From NCBI GenBank assembly GCA_019751815.1, contig JAIEMW010000004.1, positions 291,933-355,932 on the forward strand: 64,000 nucleotides of DNA, written 5' to 3'. This DNA is from Cyanobacteriota bacterium (GTDB lineage: Bacteria > Cyanobacteriota > Vampirovibrionia > Vampirovibrionales > Vampirovibrionaceae). How positions within the stretch are numbered: position 1 is the first letter of the stretch; each line of letters begins with the position of its first letter. Position numbers and translations under genes: made by a program. The notes under the pieces were generated by a model. That model was not told where the DNA came from. It was given only the letters and a program-made list of their open reading frames with translations, and made no database searches. Shown here piece by piece: positions 45,913 to 56,254 of this stretch.

Positions 45913-46365
45913 ATGAAAAACAATGCACCTTTAGCCCACCCTGCCCAATCCGGTTTTACGCTGATTGAACTGGCCATTGTGGTTGCCATCATCTCTGTTT
46001 TGGCCGCTGTGGCCGTGCCTAAATTTGGCAATGCCGAAGCCAGTGCAGAAAAAGGCGTGATTAAAGATATGGTCAGCCAACTCACCAGTGCGTCAGCCAT
46101 TTACACAGCCCGTTACAGCGGCACTCCCACCAAAATGAGTGATTTTGTGAAAGCAGATGCCCTCGTTGGAGGAGATAGACAGACCATCAGTCTGAAAAAT
46201 TTTGGCGCCGGTGGCTGTACCGTCAGTGACACACAAGTCAGCTGTGGTGACACTAACTTCAAAAAATGGAAAGGGGTTAAATATGATTTTACAGAAGGAC
46301 TTATCACAGTGTTGGCAAGCGGTATTTCTGGCCAGAACGGAAACAGTGATGCTTTTGACAGCTAG
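45913..46365 (+). CDS. Type IV pilin-like protein, paralog 3
   Basis: 150 residues from the ATG at 45913, with AGAGGAAA before it. The leader ends at Gly14 (PAQSG before FTLIELAIVVAII), the classical type IV pilin N-terminus with Glu5. The conserved block is VIKDMVSQLTSASAIYTARY. A Cys pair (CTVSDTQVSC) is followed by FKKW. It has its own long upstream region with inverted repeats and a terminator 70 bp after the stop, so it is probably expressed separately and strongly, as a major pilin would be. Confidence 0.9.
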   Translation: MKNNAPLAHPAQSGFTLIELAIVVAIISVLAAVAVPKFGNAEASAEKGVIKDMVSQLTSASAIYTARYSGTPTKMSDFVKADALVGGDRQTISLKNFGAGGCTVSDTQVSCGDTNFKKWKGVKYDFTEGLITVLASGISGQNGNSDAFDS

Positions 46366-46435
46366 TTCGTATCACTGATCACTCTTGTCACGGTAACTCC
46401 TGCTATTTGAGACTCCTTTTTCAGACATTTTTTCT

Positions 46436-46467
46436 GCCCCTCTATATAAATGGAGGGGCTTATTTTT
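46436..46467 (+). terminator. Rho-independent terminator after pilin 3
   Basis: GCCCCTC (46436-46442) pairs with GAGGGGC (46453-46459) around a 10-base AT-rich loop, followed by TTATTTTT. Confidence 0.85.
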
Positions 46468-46471
46468 GGGG

Positions 46472-46503
46472 GAGATTTTAAAAAATCTCGGTAAAATTAC
46501 CGA
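46472..46503. promoter_or_regulatory. Two overlapping palindromes upstream of pilin 4
   Basis: GAGATTTT/AAAATCTC (46472-46489) and TCGGTAA/TTACCGA (46488-46503) are perfect dyads, each with a 2-base centre, and they share two bases. They sit just after the pilin 3 terminator and about 115 bp before the pilin 4 start, where a regulator could bind. Confidence 0.6.
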
Positions 46504-46618
46504 TGGTCCTCCGCCGTGTTTGATCGATTCTGGTAATATGACAAGAGTGAGTTTGAAAATATTGTCTGTCTCAAGTCAACTAACACGTATACATACAAGT
46601 AGGAGGAAACTACCCTTT

Positions 46619-47044
46619 ATGAAAACATCCAAAGGTTTTACCCTGATCGAACTGGCGATCGTTGTCGCCATTATTGCCGTTTTGGCCGCTGTTGCGGTTC
46701 CTAAATTCGGTAACGCAGAAGCCAGCGCTGAGCGCGGTGTGATTAAAGATATGGTGAGCCAACTTACCAGCGCTGCCGCCATTTACACTGCCCGCTATAG
46801 CCAAACACCCACTGGTTTAGATACCTTTGTTGGTACTGGCAACGCACCAACAGGTGTTCAGACTATCGCTGTTGGCAATTTTGGTCGGGGTAACGGTACA
46901 GCAACAACTTGTGCCGTAGCTGCTGGTTCGATGACTAACTGTTCCTTTAAAAAGTGGACTGCACCCGTCTATACCTACACTGAAGGGGCTATTTCTATCT
47001 CTACAACACCAACTGGCACTAACTCTAACGCCGACGCATTCTAG
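46619..47044 (+). CDS. Type IV pilin-like protein, paralog 4
   Basis: 141 residues from the ATG at 46619, with a perfect AGGAGG 12 bases upstream. A very short leader (MKTSKG) precedes FTLIELAIVVAIIAVLAAVAVP. The first 80 mature residues are nearly identical to paralog 3 (VIKDMVSQLTSAAAIYTARY); the C-terminal half differs but keeps the Cys pair (CAVAAGSMTNC) and FKKW. A strong terminator follows. This looks like a recent duplicate of pilin 3 or a second major pilin. Confidence 0.92.
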   Translation: MKTSKGFTLIELAIVVAIIAVLAAVAVPKFGNAEASAERGVIKDMVSQLTSAAAIYTARYSQTPTGLDTFVGTGNAPTGVQTIAVGNFGRGNGTATTCAVAAGSMTNCSFKKWTAPVYTYTEGAISISTTPTGTNSNADAF

Positions 47045-47069
47045 TTAACCGCAGTTTATAGCATTTCAT

Positions 47070-47101
47070 AAGACCCAGGCTAGCGTGCTATCCTGGGTCT
47101 T
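47070..47101 (+). terminator. Strong terminator after pilin 4
   Basis: AAGACCCAGG (47070-47079) pairs perfectly with CCTGGGTCTT (47092-47101). The loop itself can pair (TAGC/GCTA), extending the stem. The trailing U tract is weak (TGTGTTT). Confidence 0.85.
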
Positions 47102-47130
47102 GTGTTTGAACCAAGGCTTTTAACTAATTA

Positions 47131-48309
47131 ATGCGAAGATTCTTTTTACGGTTGAAAAAATCCATTTTGCCCACCATTTTATTGCCCTTGATGGTGTTGC
47201 TGTTGCTCACCCTGATTGTGGGCTACACGGCGTATAAGCAAACCACCGATTGGGAAGCCGCCTACAATGTGGTGGTCGAAGAATCTCAACAGACCCGTTC
47301 TGAACGGTTTTTGCTCGCCCGTGTTGTTTGGCACCTAGAGGAAGCGGCTCGAAGTGCTGGCAATCAGACTGAACGGAATTACCACTGGCAAAAAGCCCGC
47401 GTTTTGCTCGACGAGTACATTATGAAGCAGCCCCTTCCCCTTCAAGGCCAGCGCCCCGGAGAACCCCTCCCCCTGTTATGGGCTTTTTTGCAGCAGGATG
47501 CCAATAATAGCGCCCCCAAAATCAATCATTTTTTAAGCGCTGTCGTGCTCACTAAGCTTGGGTCCCAGCCGCTGTCCTCGACATCCGCACAAGATCTCAA
47601 AGCCCATTCGCAAGAAGTGACTTTTTTTATTACCGCTAGCATGATGGCGCTTGGCATGGTGCTGATTACCTTGACCACCCTGGATATCAGCCGACTGGTG
47701 AGGGAACTGGCCGCTTCACGCGATCTCAACACCCGGATTCAAGAAGATGAACGGCGCCGGATTGCCCAAGAACTCCATGATGACGTGATTCAATCGATGA
47801 TCGATCTCAAACGGGACCTGAACCGGGATAAGACCCTTGGCAAGATTGAACGCTTGCTGGATGCGATGCGCCGAATTTGCAATAACTTAAAGCCCCAAAT
47901 TCTGGACGATCTGGGCTTTGCGGCCGCCCTAGAATTTTTGGCCAAAGATCTGGAAGCACAAACCGGTGGTAGCGTCCGCCTCTCTATGGAAGCGGATCAT
48001 CTTGAAGCCCTGCCCAAAGAGCTGGAATTACCTGTCTTTCGGGCTATTCAAGAACTGCTGAGCAACACCAAGCGCCATGCACGTGCCACTCAAGTCAATC
48101 TCACCGTGGTGTTTCACCCCGAGGAAAGTCCGCTGCTGAGGATTTATCTAACTGACAATGGGTGCGGGTTTAATCCCGAAATAAAAAACAGTGGACTGGG
48201 GCTCACCGGGGTTCGAGAACGTATTCTGCAACTGGGTGGGTCTTTTCAGCTAGAATCGACCCCCGGGAAAGGGACTCAAGTCCATATTCGGGTCAACACA
48301 GCCCGTTAA
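47131..48309 (+). CDS. Membrane sensor histidine kinase, NarL/NreB type
   Basis: 392 residues. Two transmembrane helices (about 13-34 and 164-186) flank a sensor region of roughly 130 residues on the outer side. The HisKA_3 box is DERRRIAQELHDDVIQSMID (about residues 208-227), with His in ELHDD. The HATPase domain follows: the N box is ELLSNTKRHARAT and the G boxes are DNGCGFNP and GLGLTGVRERI. It should phosphorylate the response regulator encoded 28 bp downstream. The pilins just upstream, ended by a terminator, are candidate targets. The stop lies in a perfect 10-bp tandem duplication. Confidence 0.93.
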   Translation: MRRFFLRLKKSILPTILLPLMVLLLLTLIVGYTAYKQTTDWEAAYNVVVEESQQTRSERFLLARVVWHLEEAARSAGNQTERNYHWQKARVLLDEYIMKQPLPLQGQRPGEPLPLLWAFLQQDANNSAPKINHFLSAVVLTKLGSQPLSSTSAQDLKAHSQEVTFFITASMMALGMVLITLTTLDISRLVRELAASRDLNTRIQEDERRRIAQELHDDVIQSMIDLKRDLNRDKTLGKIERLLDAMRRICNNLKPQILDDLGFAAALEFLAKDLEAQTGGSVRLSMEADHLEALPKELELPVFRAIQELLSNTKRHARATQVNLTVVFHPEESPLLRIYLTDNGCGFNPEIKNSGLGLTGVRERILQLGGSFQLESTPGKGTQVHIRVNTAR

Positions 48310-48321
48310 TTCCCGTTAATT
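48302..48321. repeat. Perfect 10-bp tandem duplication spanning the kinase stop codon
   Basis: CCCGTTAATT occurs twice without spacer, at 48302-48311 and 48312-48321. The TAA stop of the histidine kinase is inside the first copy. Confidence 0.92.
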
Positions 48322-48325
48322 CAAG

Positions 48326-48331
48326 TATAAT
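48326..48331 (+). promoter_or_regulatory. Consensus -10 element 6 bases before the response regulator start
   Basis: A perfect TATAAT ends 6 bases before the ATG at 48338, and there is no Shine-Dalgarno sequence. If used, the transcript would begin at or next to the start codon, i.e. be leaderless. Confidence 0.45.
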
Positions 48332-48337
48332 AAAAGT

Positions 48338-48988
48338 ATGTCTGCAGAACCCACCTCTTTAGCACCTTTGAACATCGTGATCGTAGACGATCACTCTGTC
48401 GTGAGACAGGGCAGCCGTGATTTGATCAGCACACATGCCGAACTCAACGTGATTGGCGAAGCAGATTCTGGGGAAAATTTACTGGGATTACTGAAGCTAA
48501 AGCAGCCGGATGTCCTGCTCTTAGACATCAATCTCCCGGGGAAAAACGGCTTAGAGTTACTGGGTGAAGTTAGAGACGCCTTCCCTGAACTGCGGATACT
48601 CCTGTTTTCAGCTCACAACGATATTCAATACATCCGCAAAGCTATTGCCCTCAAAGCAGACGGGTATATTTCCAAAACAGTTTCAGAAGACGAGCTGCAA
48701 AGACTAATTTTGCTGAGTCGTAACAAGGCCGCACTGCCGATTTACTCCGAAGACATCGCCTTAAAACTACTGGATATGAAGCGGGGAGAATCTGAAAACA
48801 AGCTGACCGCCCGTGAGGAAGAAATTTTATTGTATGTCGCCCAAGGAAAAACCAACAAAGACATTGCCGAAAGCTTGATTGTTTCGGTCAAAACCATTGA
48901 CAGCCACGTGGCCAACCTGATGAAAAAGCTAGGTGTCAGTAATCGGGCGCAACTTACCGCCTATGCCTACGAGCACGGACTGCTTTAA
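48338..48988 (+). CDS. NarL/LuxR-family response regulator
   Basis: 216 residues. The receiver domain has acidic residues in NIVIVDDHSVVRQG, the phospho-Asp in DVLLLDINLPGKNGLELL (about residue 68) and Lys in ADGYISKTVSEDEL. The C-terminal LuxR HTH is KLTAREEEILLYVAQGKTNK followed by IAESLIVSVKTIDSHVANLM. It forms a cognate pair with the kinase upstream. Targets are unknown, and the dyads before the pilin genes are the obvious first place to look. The stop is in an imperfect 16-bp tandem repeat (48982-49013, 12 of 16 matching). Confidence 0.94.
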   Translation: MSAEPTSLAPLNIVIVDDHSVVRQGSRDLISTHAELNVIGEADSGENLLGLLKLKQPDVLLLDINLPGKNGLELLGEVRDAFPELRILLFSAHNDIQYIRKAIALKADGYISKTVSEDELQRLILLSRNKAALPIYSEDIALKLLDMKRGESENKLTAREEEILLYVAQGKTNKDIAESLIVSVKTIDSHVANLMKKLGVSNRAQLTAYAYEHGLL

Positions 48989-49023
48989 GACCAGTATGCT
49001 TTAAAATTGGTATACTAGAGGGT

Positions 49024-50604
49024 ATGTTCCACGTGCCCTATAGACGCCAGAGGATTTCTCCCCAGATGATTTCTTCCCAGGCAATTTCTGACAGACTCTT
49101 TTTTCTGACCAGACAGGCCATATCACCCTATGTGATTGGCTTTTTTGCGCTATTACTGAGCTTATGCCCGTCCTATTCAGAATCAGGCACCAGTCAAAGC
49201 GCCCAACAGGTTAACAGCATTCAAGTTGACAGCATCCAGTTGGTCAAAGCCCCAAAATCGGAAAAAAATGAAACGGGCAAAAATGAGGCCAGCAAAAAGC
49301 TTTCCATCGTGATTGAGAGCCAAAATGGAAGCCCAGTGGCAACCGTCGAAAAAAACGCTCAAGGCACCCAAATCCTGCTGTATCAACCCGGGGCCAGACG
49401 AGATACCGGCCTCACCTACCAGGGAAGCAGTCTACTCAGCACACCGGATCAACAATGGGTGGGGCAAGTGGTCTCCAAAGACGGGACCCTGAAGATTATC
49501 CTGCCACATCTTTCCCCCCGTGAGGTTTCCGTTAGTGTCAAAACCAGAAGCGGTCAGCCGCTGAAATCTGCTCCGTCTGGTGGACAGACCTCAGCTGGGT
49601 CAGAGCCGGCAAAAGACAATCTGACGAAAGACAATCTGACAGGAGAAAATCTGACCACACTCCTGAGCCCCTATTTGAGCAAACCCAGCGTGAGTCAAAG
49701 TGTGAATCAAAGCGTGAGCCCGGCAGGCAAAAAGGGGCAGATCCCCCCGCCCCCTCAGTTTTACTTCCCAGAATGGAAGCCCAGTAGTTCCGTGGTCTCA
49801 CTCAAAGAGCTTTCTGCCCAAAATTTCCAGCCCAAGCCGCCAAGACTCCCGATGGGCCTTCACAAAGACACTGGGGATACGGGCGCTTCAAATTCGCAGG
49901 GTTTAAATTCTTGGTTCCTGCCCCCCCCGCCGGAACTGAATCCCGCTACACCCAGCAGTGATACCAGTAATTTGGCCACTGAGCCTTCCACCGCTGCCAG
50001 TGTGGGTCCCAGTGCAACGGCAGACCCTGCCCCGTTCAAGCAATTGGACAGCGGAACGGTCTCCTCTCAAGACAGTTCTTCTCAGGACAGTGCCCCTGAA
50101 AGTACAACCCGGTTTAAGCAGCCCGCAAACGGCCTAAACGCGCCTATTAAGGTTGCAGGGCTTACCTTTCCCCTGTGGGTGTTGACTGTGTTGACGCTGT
50201 GCTTTGGCGGTTTGGGCATCTTTGGGCTGTGCGGCGGGTTGGTCTTCCTTAAGATTTTGGTAGTGCCCTTTTTCCCGGAAAAATCTGTGCCAGAAACGTC
50301 TGCTAAAAAGCCTTTGGACACTCCTCTTGCTGAGACCCCTTCCCCAGTGACTGTAAAGCAGGCGGACCAAGCTCCCAGCCCTGTCCCCAGTCAGACGGTT
50401 TCCAGTCAGGCAGTTCCCAGTCAGACGATGATTGACGCGATCGATCTCCCTGACTTTTCCCACCCCCGCTCGATCGAAACGGCGGTGAAATTATCCTTGA
50501 TGCTGAAATCCATTTCTAAAAACCGCCCGATGAAAGGGCTCAGCAAAAAAGAGACTGGTAAAAAAACACGACCTGGTCACATTCCCTTCTTTTTTGCTCA
50601 ATAG
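49024..50604 (+). CDS. Linker-rich membrane protein built of short peptide repeats
   Basis: 526 residues, not recognised. A hydrophobic segment near residues 35-55 may be a signal anchor. About 300 residues rich in Ser, Pro, Gln and Thr follow, then one or two membrane helices (about 380-412, LTFPLWVLTVLTLCFGGLGI...) and a C-terminal Lys-rich end. Pentapeptide repeats abound, each visible as 12- or 15-base duplications: ISPQM-ISSQA-ISDRL, NSIQV-DSIQL, KDNLT-KDNLT-GENLT, SVSQSVNQSVSP. TATACT ends 7 bases before the ATG. Downstream of the two-component genes, with no terminator in between. Confidence 0.7.
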   Translation: MFHVPYRRQRISPQMISSQAISDRLFFLTRQAISPYVIGFFALLLSLCPSYSESGTSQSAQQVNSIQVDSIQLVKAPKSEKNETGKNEASKKLSIVIESQNGSPVATVEKNAQGTQILLYQPGARRDTGLTYQGSSLLSTPDQQWVGQVVSKDGTLKIILPHLSPREVSVSVKTRSGQPLKSAPSGGQTSAGSEPAKDNLTKDNLTGENLTTLLSPYLSKPSVSQSVNQSVSPAGKKGQIPPPPQFYFPEWKPSSSVVSLKELSAQNFQPKPPRLPMGLHKDTGDTGASNSQGLNSWFLPPPPELNPATPSSDTSNLATEPSTAASVGPSATADPAPFKQLDSGTVSSQDSSSQDSAPESTTRFKQPANGLNAPIKVAGLTFPLWVLTVLTLCFGGLGIFGLCGGLVFLKILVVPFFPEKSVPETSAKKPLDTPLAETPSPVTVKQADQAPSPVPSQTVSSQAVPSQTMIDAIDLPDFSHPRSIETAVKLSLMLKSISKNRPMKGLSKKETGKKTRPGHIPFFFAQ

Positions 50605-50645
50605 GTCTAGCTAAAGCAATTGCTCTCAGCCATTGCATGGCTTGC

Positions 50646-50673
50646 TTGGGCAAGAATAACTTTGTGCTATACT
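50646..50673 (+). promoter_or_regulatory. Promoter of the fba-gap-tpiA operon
   Basis: An extended -10 (TGCTATACT, hexamer at 50668-50673) lies 16 bases after a TTGGGC -35-like hexamer at 50646-50651. The leader to 50740 contains a small GCCTC/GAGGC hairpin and a GGAGGA ribosome-binding site before the fba ATG. Confidence 0.6.
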
Positions 50674-50740
50674 GGTGCGGCAATAGCGCCTCGGCAGTGA
50701 GGCAGCTGGAATCATCAATCTAGACGGAGGAAAGAAAGGC

Positions 50741-52700
<1,960 letters not shown>

Positions 52701-52725
52701 TTCATTCGTTGGAGACGCCCCTGTT

Positions 52726-53553
52726 ATGACACAAGCTCATCACCGTAAACGGCTTATTGCTGGCAACTGGAAGATGTTCAAGACGCCCAGCGAGACCGAA
52801 GCCTTTATCCGCGCACTCAGTGAAAAACTGCACGGCATGGCTCAACCGCTGAGCACGTGGCCAGAAATTCTGGTCTGCCCGCCCTTTATTTCACTTAAAC
52901 TGGCCTGGGATACGGTGGATGATACGGGCAAACCTATTTTAATTGGGGCTCAGACCATGGACAGCCACGAAGACGGGGCCTTTACGGGAGAAATTTCACC
53001 CAAAATGCTGCGTTCGGTTTGCATTCGCAACGTGCTTGTTGGCCACAGTGAGCGCCGGCAGTATTTTAATGAAACCGATGAAACCGTGAGTGCCAAGACG
53101 CGTGCAGCCTTAGCCAACGATATACGTCCAATTGTTTGTGTTGGAGAAACACTGGCTGAGCGTGAAGCAGGACAAACAGATACTGTGTTAACCCGGCAGG
53201 TAAATACTGCCTTAAATGGCGTTTCGGCTGAGGAAATGGCCTTTTTGGTTGTGGCTTACGAGCCTGTATGGGCGATCGGCACCGGTAAGGTCTGTGATGC
53301 GGCTGAAGCAAACCGGGTCTGCCACTTGATTCGGACGTTAATTGCTGGTCTGACCAATAGCCCGACTGCGGATCAGGTTCGGATTCTCTACGGCGGCAGT
53401 GTAAAGCCAGAGAACTTCCCCGAACTGCTGACCCAATCAGATATTGACGGCGGTCTGGTTGGCGGCGCCAGTCTGGACGTTGACAGTTTCTATCAGCTCA
53501 TCTCCCAAGCGGCCTACTTCAGTGAGGGAGCCATTCACGGGTGCCGGATTTAA
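52726..53553 (+). CDS. tpiA: Triosephosphate isomerase
   Basis: 275 residues, about 20 more than usual. LIAGNWKMFKTPSE holds the N-terminal Asn-Lys, NVLVGHSERRQYF the catalytic histidine, and VVAYEPVWAIGTGKVCD the catalytic glutamate and flexible loop. LYGGSVKPENF and GGLVGGASLD bind phosphate. GGAG upstream of the ATG. The 3' end overlaps the M16 peptidase by 13 bp. Confidence 0.97.
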   Translation: MTQAHHRKRLIAGNWKMFKTPSETEAFIRALSEKLHGMAQPLSTWPEILVCPPFISLKLAWDTVDDTGKPILIGAQTMDSHEDGAFTGEISPKMLRSVCIRNVLVGHSERRQYFNETDETVSAKTRAALANDIRPIVCVGETLAEREAGQTDTVLTRQVNTALNGVSAEEMAFLVVAYEPVWAIGTGKVCDAAEANRVCHLIRTLIAGLTNSPTADQVRILYGGSVKPENFPELLTQSDIDGGLVGGASLDVDSFYQLISQAAYFSEGAIHGCRI

Positions 53554-54833
53554 TCGCCAAACAACTGCCCAACGGGCTGCGTGTGGTGATCGATCCCATG
53601 CCTCAAGTGGCATCAGCAACGCTGAGCCTTTGGGTGGACGGCGCTGCTTATTTGAACCAGCCTGACTTTATCCCTGGCCTGCCGCATTTTGTAGAGCATA
53701 TGACCTTTAAGGGCACACACAACCGCACAAAGGTGGAGATCTTCGAGGCGATCGAGACCAGTGGGGGCCACCTCAATGCGATGACTGACAAAGAGAGCAC
53801 CTGCTTTTATGCCAAAGTGCTCACTGAGCAAGTGCCCGTCTGCCTGGATGTTCTCTTGGACTTGGTCAGCCGCCCTCTGTTTGACCAAAATGAACTAGCC
53901 CTAGAGCGGCAAGTCATCCTGCAAGAGGTGTTGCAACATGAAGACAGCAGAAACCACCCGGTATTTGAGCATTTTATTCAATCTGTTTGGCCGCAACATC
54001 CTTTAGGACAGCCCGTTCTTGGCACAACCGAATCCGTGAGGCAAATTGGCCAAAACGATTTAACCCGTTATCACCAGCAGTTCTATCGCCCGTGCAACAT
54101 GATCCTTTCCATTGCGGGGCATGTGGATATCGACGGCATCTTAGCGCAGCTCTCTCAATGGGAGAGAGCTTTAGATCCTAAAGAGACTGCCCACAAGGCT
54201 ATTTCAGACATTCTCCCCCATTATCACCCCGTACAAGAGCATCTGGAAAAAGAGATGGGACAAGTCCACTTATGTCTGGGCTCTGGGGTTTTTGGTGTAA
54301 AGGATCCCAAGCGGTTTACTTTGGCCGTGATTGATGTGGCCTTAGGACAAGGCATGAACAGCCGCTTACTGAATACACTACGCCAACAAGAGGGATGGAT
54401 TTACTCAGCCAGTACGTTTGAGGTGATGTATCAACAGGCGGGGCTTTTTGGTGTGTACATCCGCACCAGTGCTGAAAGATTTGAAGCGGTGCAAAAACGA
54501 CTCTTTGAGAGCCTGGAAACACTGCGAACAGAAAGTTTCTCTGCGGAAGAGTGGAGCCGGGCTCAAAAAAAATTGAGCGGAAATCTGATGTTAAACCTGG
54601 AATCTAGTCAATTCAGAGCGATTCGCAACGCCCGTAACGCGCTGTATCACGGCCGGCAAATTTCTGCAGACGAAGTGCGCGATCATGTCTTGAGTCTGGG
54701 CCCTAAAGACGCCCATGTGGTGCTGGAAGAATGGTTAGAGCCCTCGTTATTGTCTTGTATCACTGCCGGGACTTCTGGCAGTCCAGAACGATCTAAAGGA
54801 GAGACAGCCACATGTCAGAAAATCATGGCCTAA
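53541..54833 (+). CDS. M16-family zinc peptidase
   Basis: 430 residues from a GTG at 53541, inside the end of tpiA. The inverted zinc motif HxxEH is HFVEH at residues 49-53, with the downstream glutamate in LERQVILQEV. VVLEVGLQ-like C-terminal half is also present (YSASTFEVMYQQAGLFGVYI), so both halves of one M16 unit exist. Such processing peptidases act on peptides or membrane-associated proteins. No signal peptide. The dut ATG is 22 bp before its stop. Confidence 0.9.
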   Translation: MPDLIAKQLPNGLRVVIDPMPQVASATLSLWVDGAAYLNQPDFIPGLPHFVEHMTFKGTHNRTKVEIFEAIETSGGHLNAMTDKESTCFYAKVLTEQVPVCLDVLLDLVSRPLFDQNELALERQVILQEVLQHEDSRNHPVFEHFIQSVWPQHPLGQPVLGTTESVRQIGQNDLTRYHQQFYRPCNMILSIAGHVDIDGILAQLSQWERALDPKETAHKAISDILPHYHPVQEHLEKEMGQVHLCLGSGVFGVKDPKRFTLAVIDVALGQGMNSRLLNTLRQQEGWIYSASTFEVMYQQAGLFGVYIRTSAERFEAVQKRLFESLETLRTESFSAEEWSRAQKKLSGNLMLNLESSQFRAIRNARNALYHGRQISADEVRDHVLSLGPKDAHVVLEEWLEPSLLSCITAGTSGSPERSKGETATCQKIMA

Positions 54834-55291
54834 ATAATCCCGGTTTTATTCTGGTTCCCATCACCCCATTAGCCCATGCGCCTGAGAACTTACCGGCTTA
54901 TCAGACGCCTGGATCGGTGGGAATGGATGTTCAAGCTGCTTTAACAGAACCCCTCACCCTAGAACCACTTCAACGGACCCTCATCCCCACTGGCTTTATT
55001 GTCTGTATACCAGAAGGATTTGAAATCCAGGTGCGTGCACGGAGCGGTATTTCAATTAAATACGGGATCACGCTGATCAACGGGGTCGGCACCATAGACA
55101 GTGACTACCGCGACGAGCTTAAAATCCCTCTGGTAAATCTCTCCAATGAGGCTTATACCATCCAACCCGGGGACCGCATTGCACAGCTGGTACTGGCACC
55201 TGTGATTAAGGCCGGTTGGCACGTGCTTCCCTCACTAGAGGCAGAAAAAACCCTGGTCCGACAAGGCGGTTTTGGTTCAACAGGCAGATAA
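54812..55291 (+). CDS. dut: dUTP diphosphatase
   Basis: Hydrolyses dUTP to dUMP and keeps uracil out of DNA. 159 residues. Motif 1 is GSVGMDVQA, motif 2 RARSGISIKYGI, motif 3 NGVGTIDSDYRDELKI with the catalytic Asp, motif 4 GDRIAQLVLAPV and motif 5 RQGGFGSTG, which forms the C-terminal lid. The strong AAAGGAG before the ATG lies in the M16 gene, so it has its own initiation signal despite the overlap. hemC ends 12 bp after it on the other strand. Confidence 0.97.
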   Translation: MSENHGLNNPGFILVPITPLAHAPENLPAYQTPGSVGMDVQAALTEPLTLEPLQRTLIPTGFIVCIPEGFEIQVRARSGISIKYGITLINGVGTIDSDYRDELKIPLVNLSNEAYTIQPGDRIAQLVLAPVIKAGWHVLPSLEAEKTLVRQGGFGSTGR

Positions 55292-55303
55292 AAATGAGCT
55301 ACT

Positions 55304-56242
55304 TCAGGAAAAATCCCTTGCCTGTGCTTTTAAGAGCGCCTTTCCCAGTTCGTTCCCAGCGCTAATCCCTTCATCCATGGCTGAAAACGTTTCTTTCAGC
55401 CAGCAATACTGCGTACCGTCAAGATTTAAGAGCATAGCATTCAATTCAAAGCTGCTGTTGGCTTTAGGTAGGGCATACGCCCCTAAGGGAATTTGGCATC
55501 CTCCCTGCAACGTGGTAAGAACCGCCCTCTCTGCAGCCATTGCAATCTCGACCGCAGGCTGTTTAGCCGGCGCCAGCAGTGTGTCGATTGCCACGTCTTG
55601 CTGACTCGTTTCTATGGCGAGAATCCCCTGGCAGACAGCGGGCACATGCCCGTCTTCGACAGCCAAAAATTCTGCAATCTTCTCCTGCCAACCCAGGCGG
55701 TTTACCCCAGCCGCTGCCAAAATTAAGGCGTCAAAACGGGGCGTATCCGGAGCTTCATCGGCATTGAGTTTCCGTAGCCTGGTTTGCAGGTTGCCGCGAA
55801 CGGTGACGTAATATAAATCTGGTCGGTGTCGCTTGAGTTGCGCCACCCGTCTGAGGGAAGAAGTGCCGACACAGGCGCCTGAGGGGAGATGTCGCCAGGA
55901 GGAAATCCCGTTTTTTCTCATACGGTCTGAGAGGATCACCACATCTCGGGGGTCTTCGCGCTCAAAGATTGAGGACAGTAAGAGCCCGTCTGGCAAGGTA
56001 CCCGGCATGTCTTTCATACTGTGGACCGCCATATCAATCTTATCGCTCAACAAGGCCTCCTCTAACTCTTTAACGAACAAGCCCTTATCCCCAATCGCAG
56101 ACAGCGCTTGATCCAAAATATAATCGCCTTGCGTTTTAAAGGTCAGTAACTGAGAGGGATGACCGCATGCAGTTAGCCAGTCAATCACCAGCTCGGCCTG
56201 CGTCACAGCCAGCACACTGTCTCGACTCCCAACCCGAATCAA
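55304..56242 (-). CDS. hemC: Hydroxymethylbilane synthase (porphobilinogen deaminase)
   Basis: Condenses four porphobilinogens into the linear tetrapyrrole. 312 residues from a TTG at 56242 with AGGGAG about 10 bases upstream. IRVGSRDSVLAVTQAELV is the N-terminal signature, VHSMKDMPG the active-site Asp loop and LQGGCQIPLGAYA the dipyrromethane-cofactor cysteine. It lies 12 bp after hemA in the same direction, so the pair is an operon of early tetrapyrrole synthesis. Confidence 0.96.
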   Translation of the reverse strand: MIRVGSRDSVLAVTQAELVIDWLTACGHPSQLLTFKTQGDYILDQALSAIGDKGLFVKELEEALLSDKIDMAVHSMKDMPGTLPDGLLLSSIFEREDPRDVVILSDRMRKNGISSWRHLPSGACVGTSSLRRVAQLKRHRPDLYYVTVRGNLQTRLRKLNADEAPDTPRFDALILAAAGVNRLGWQEKIAEFLAVEDGHVPAVCQGILAIETSQQDVAIDTLLAPAKQPAVEIAMAAERAVLTTLQGGCQIPLGAYALPKANSSFELNAMLLNLDGTQYCWLKETFSAMDEGISAGNELGKALLKAQARDFS

Positions 56243-56254
56243 GCACCCATCTCC

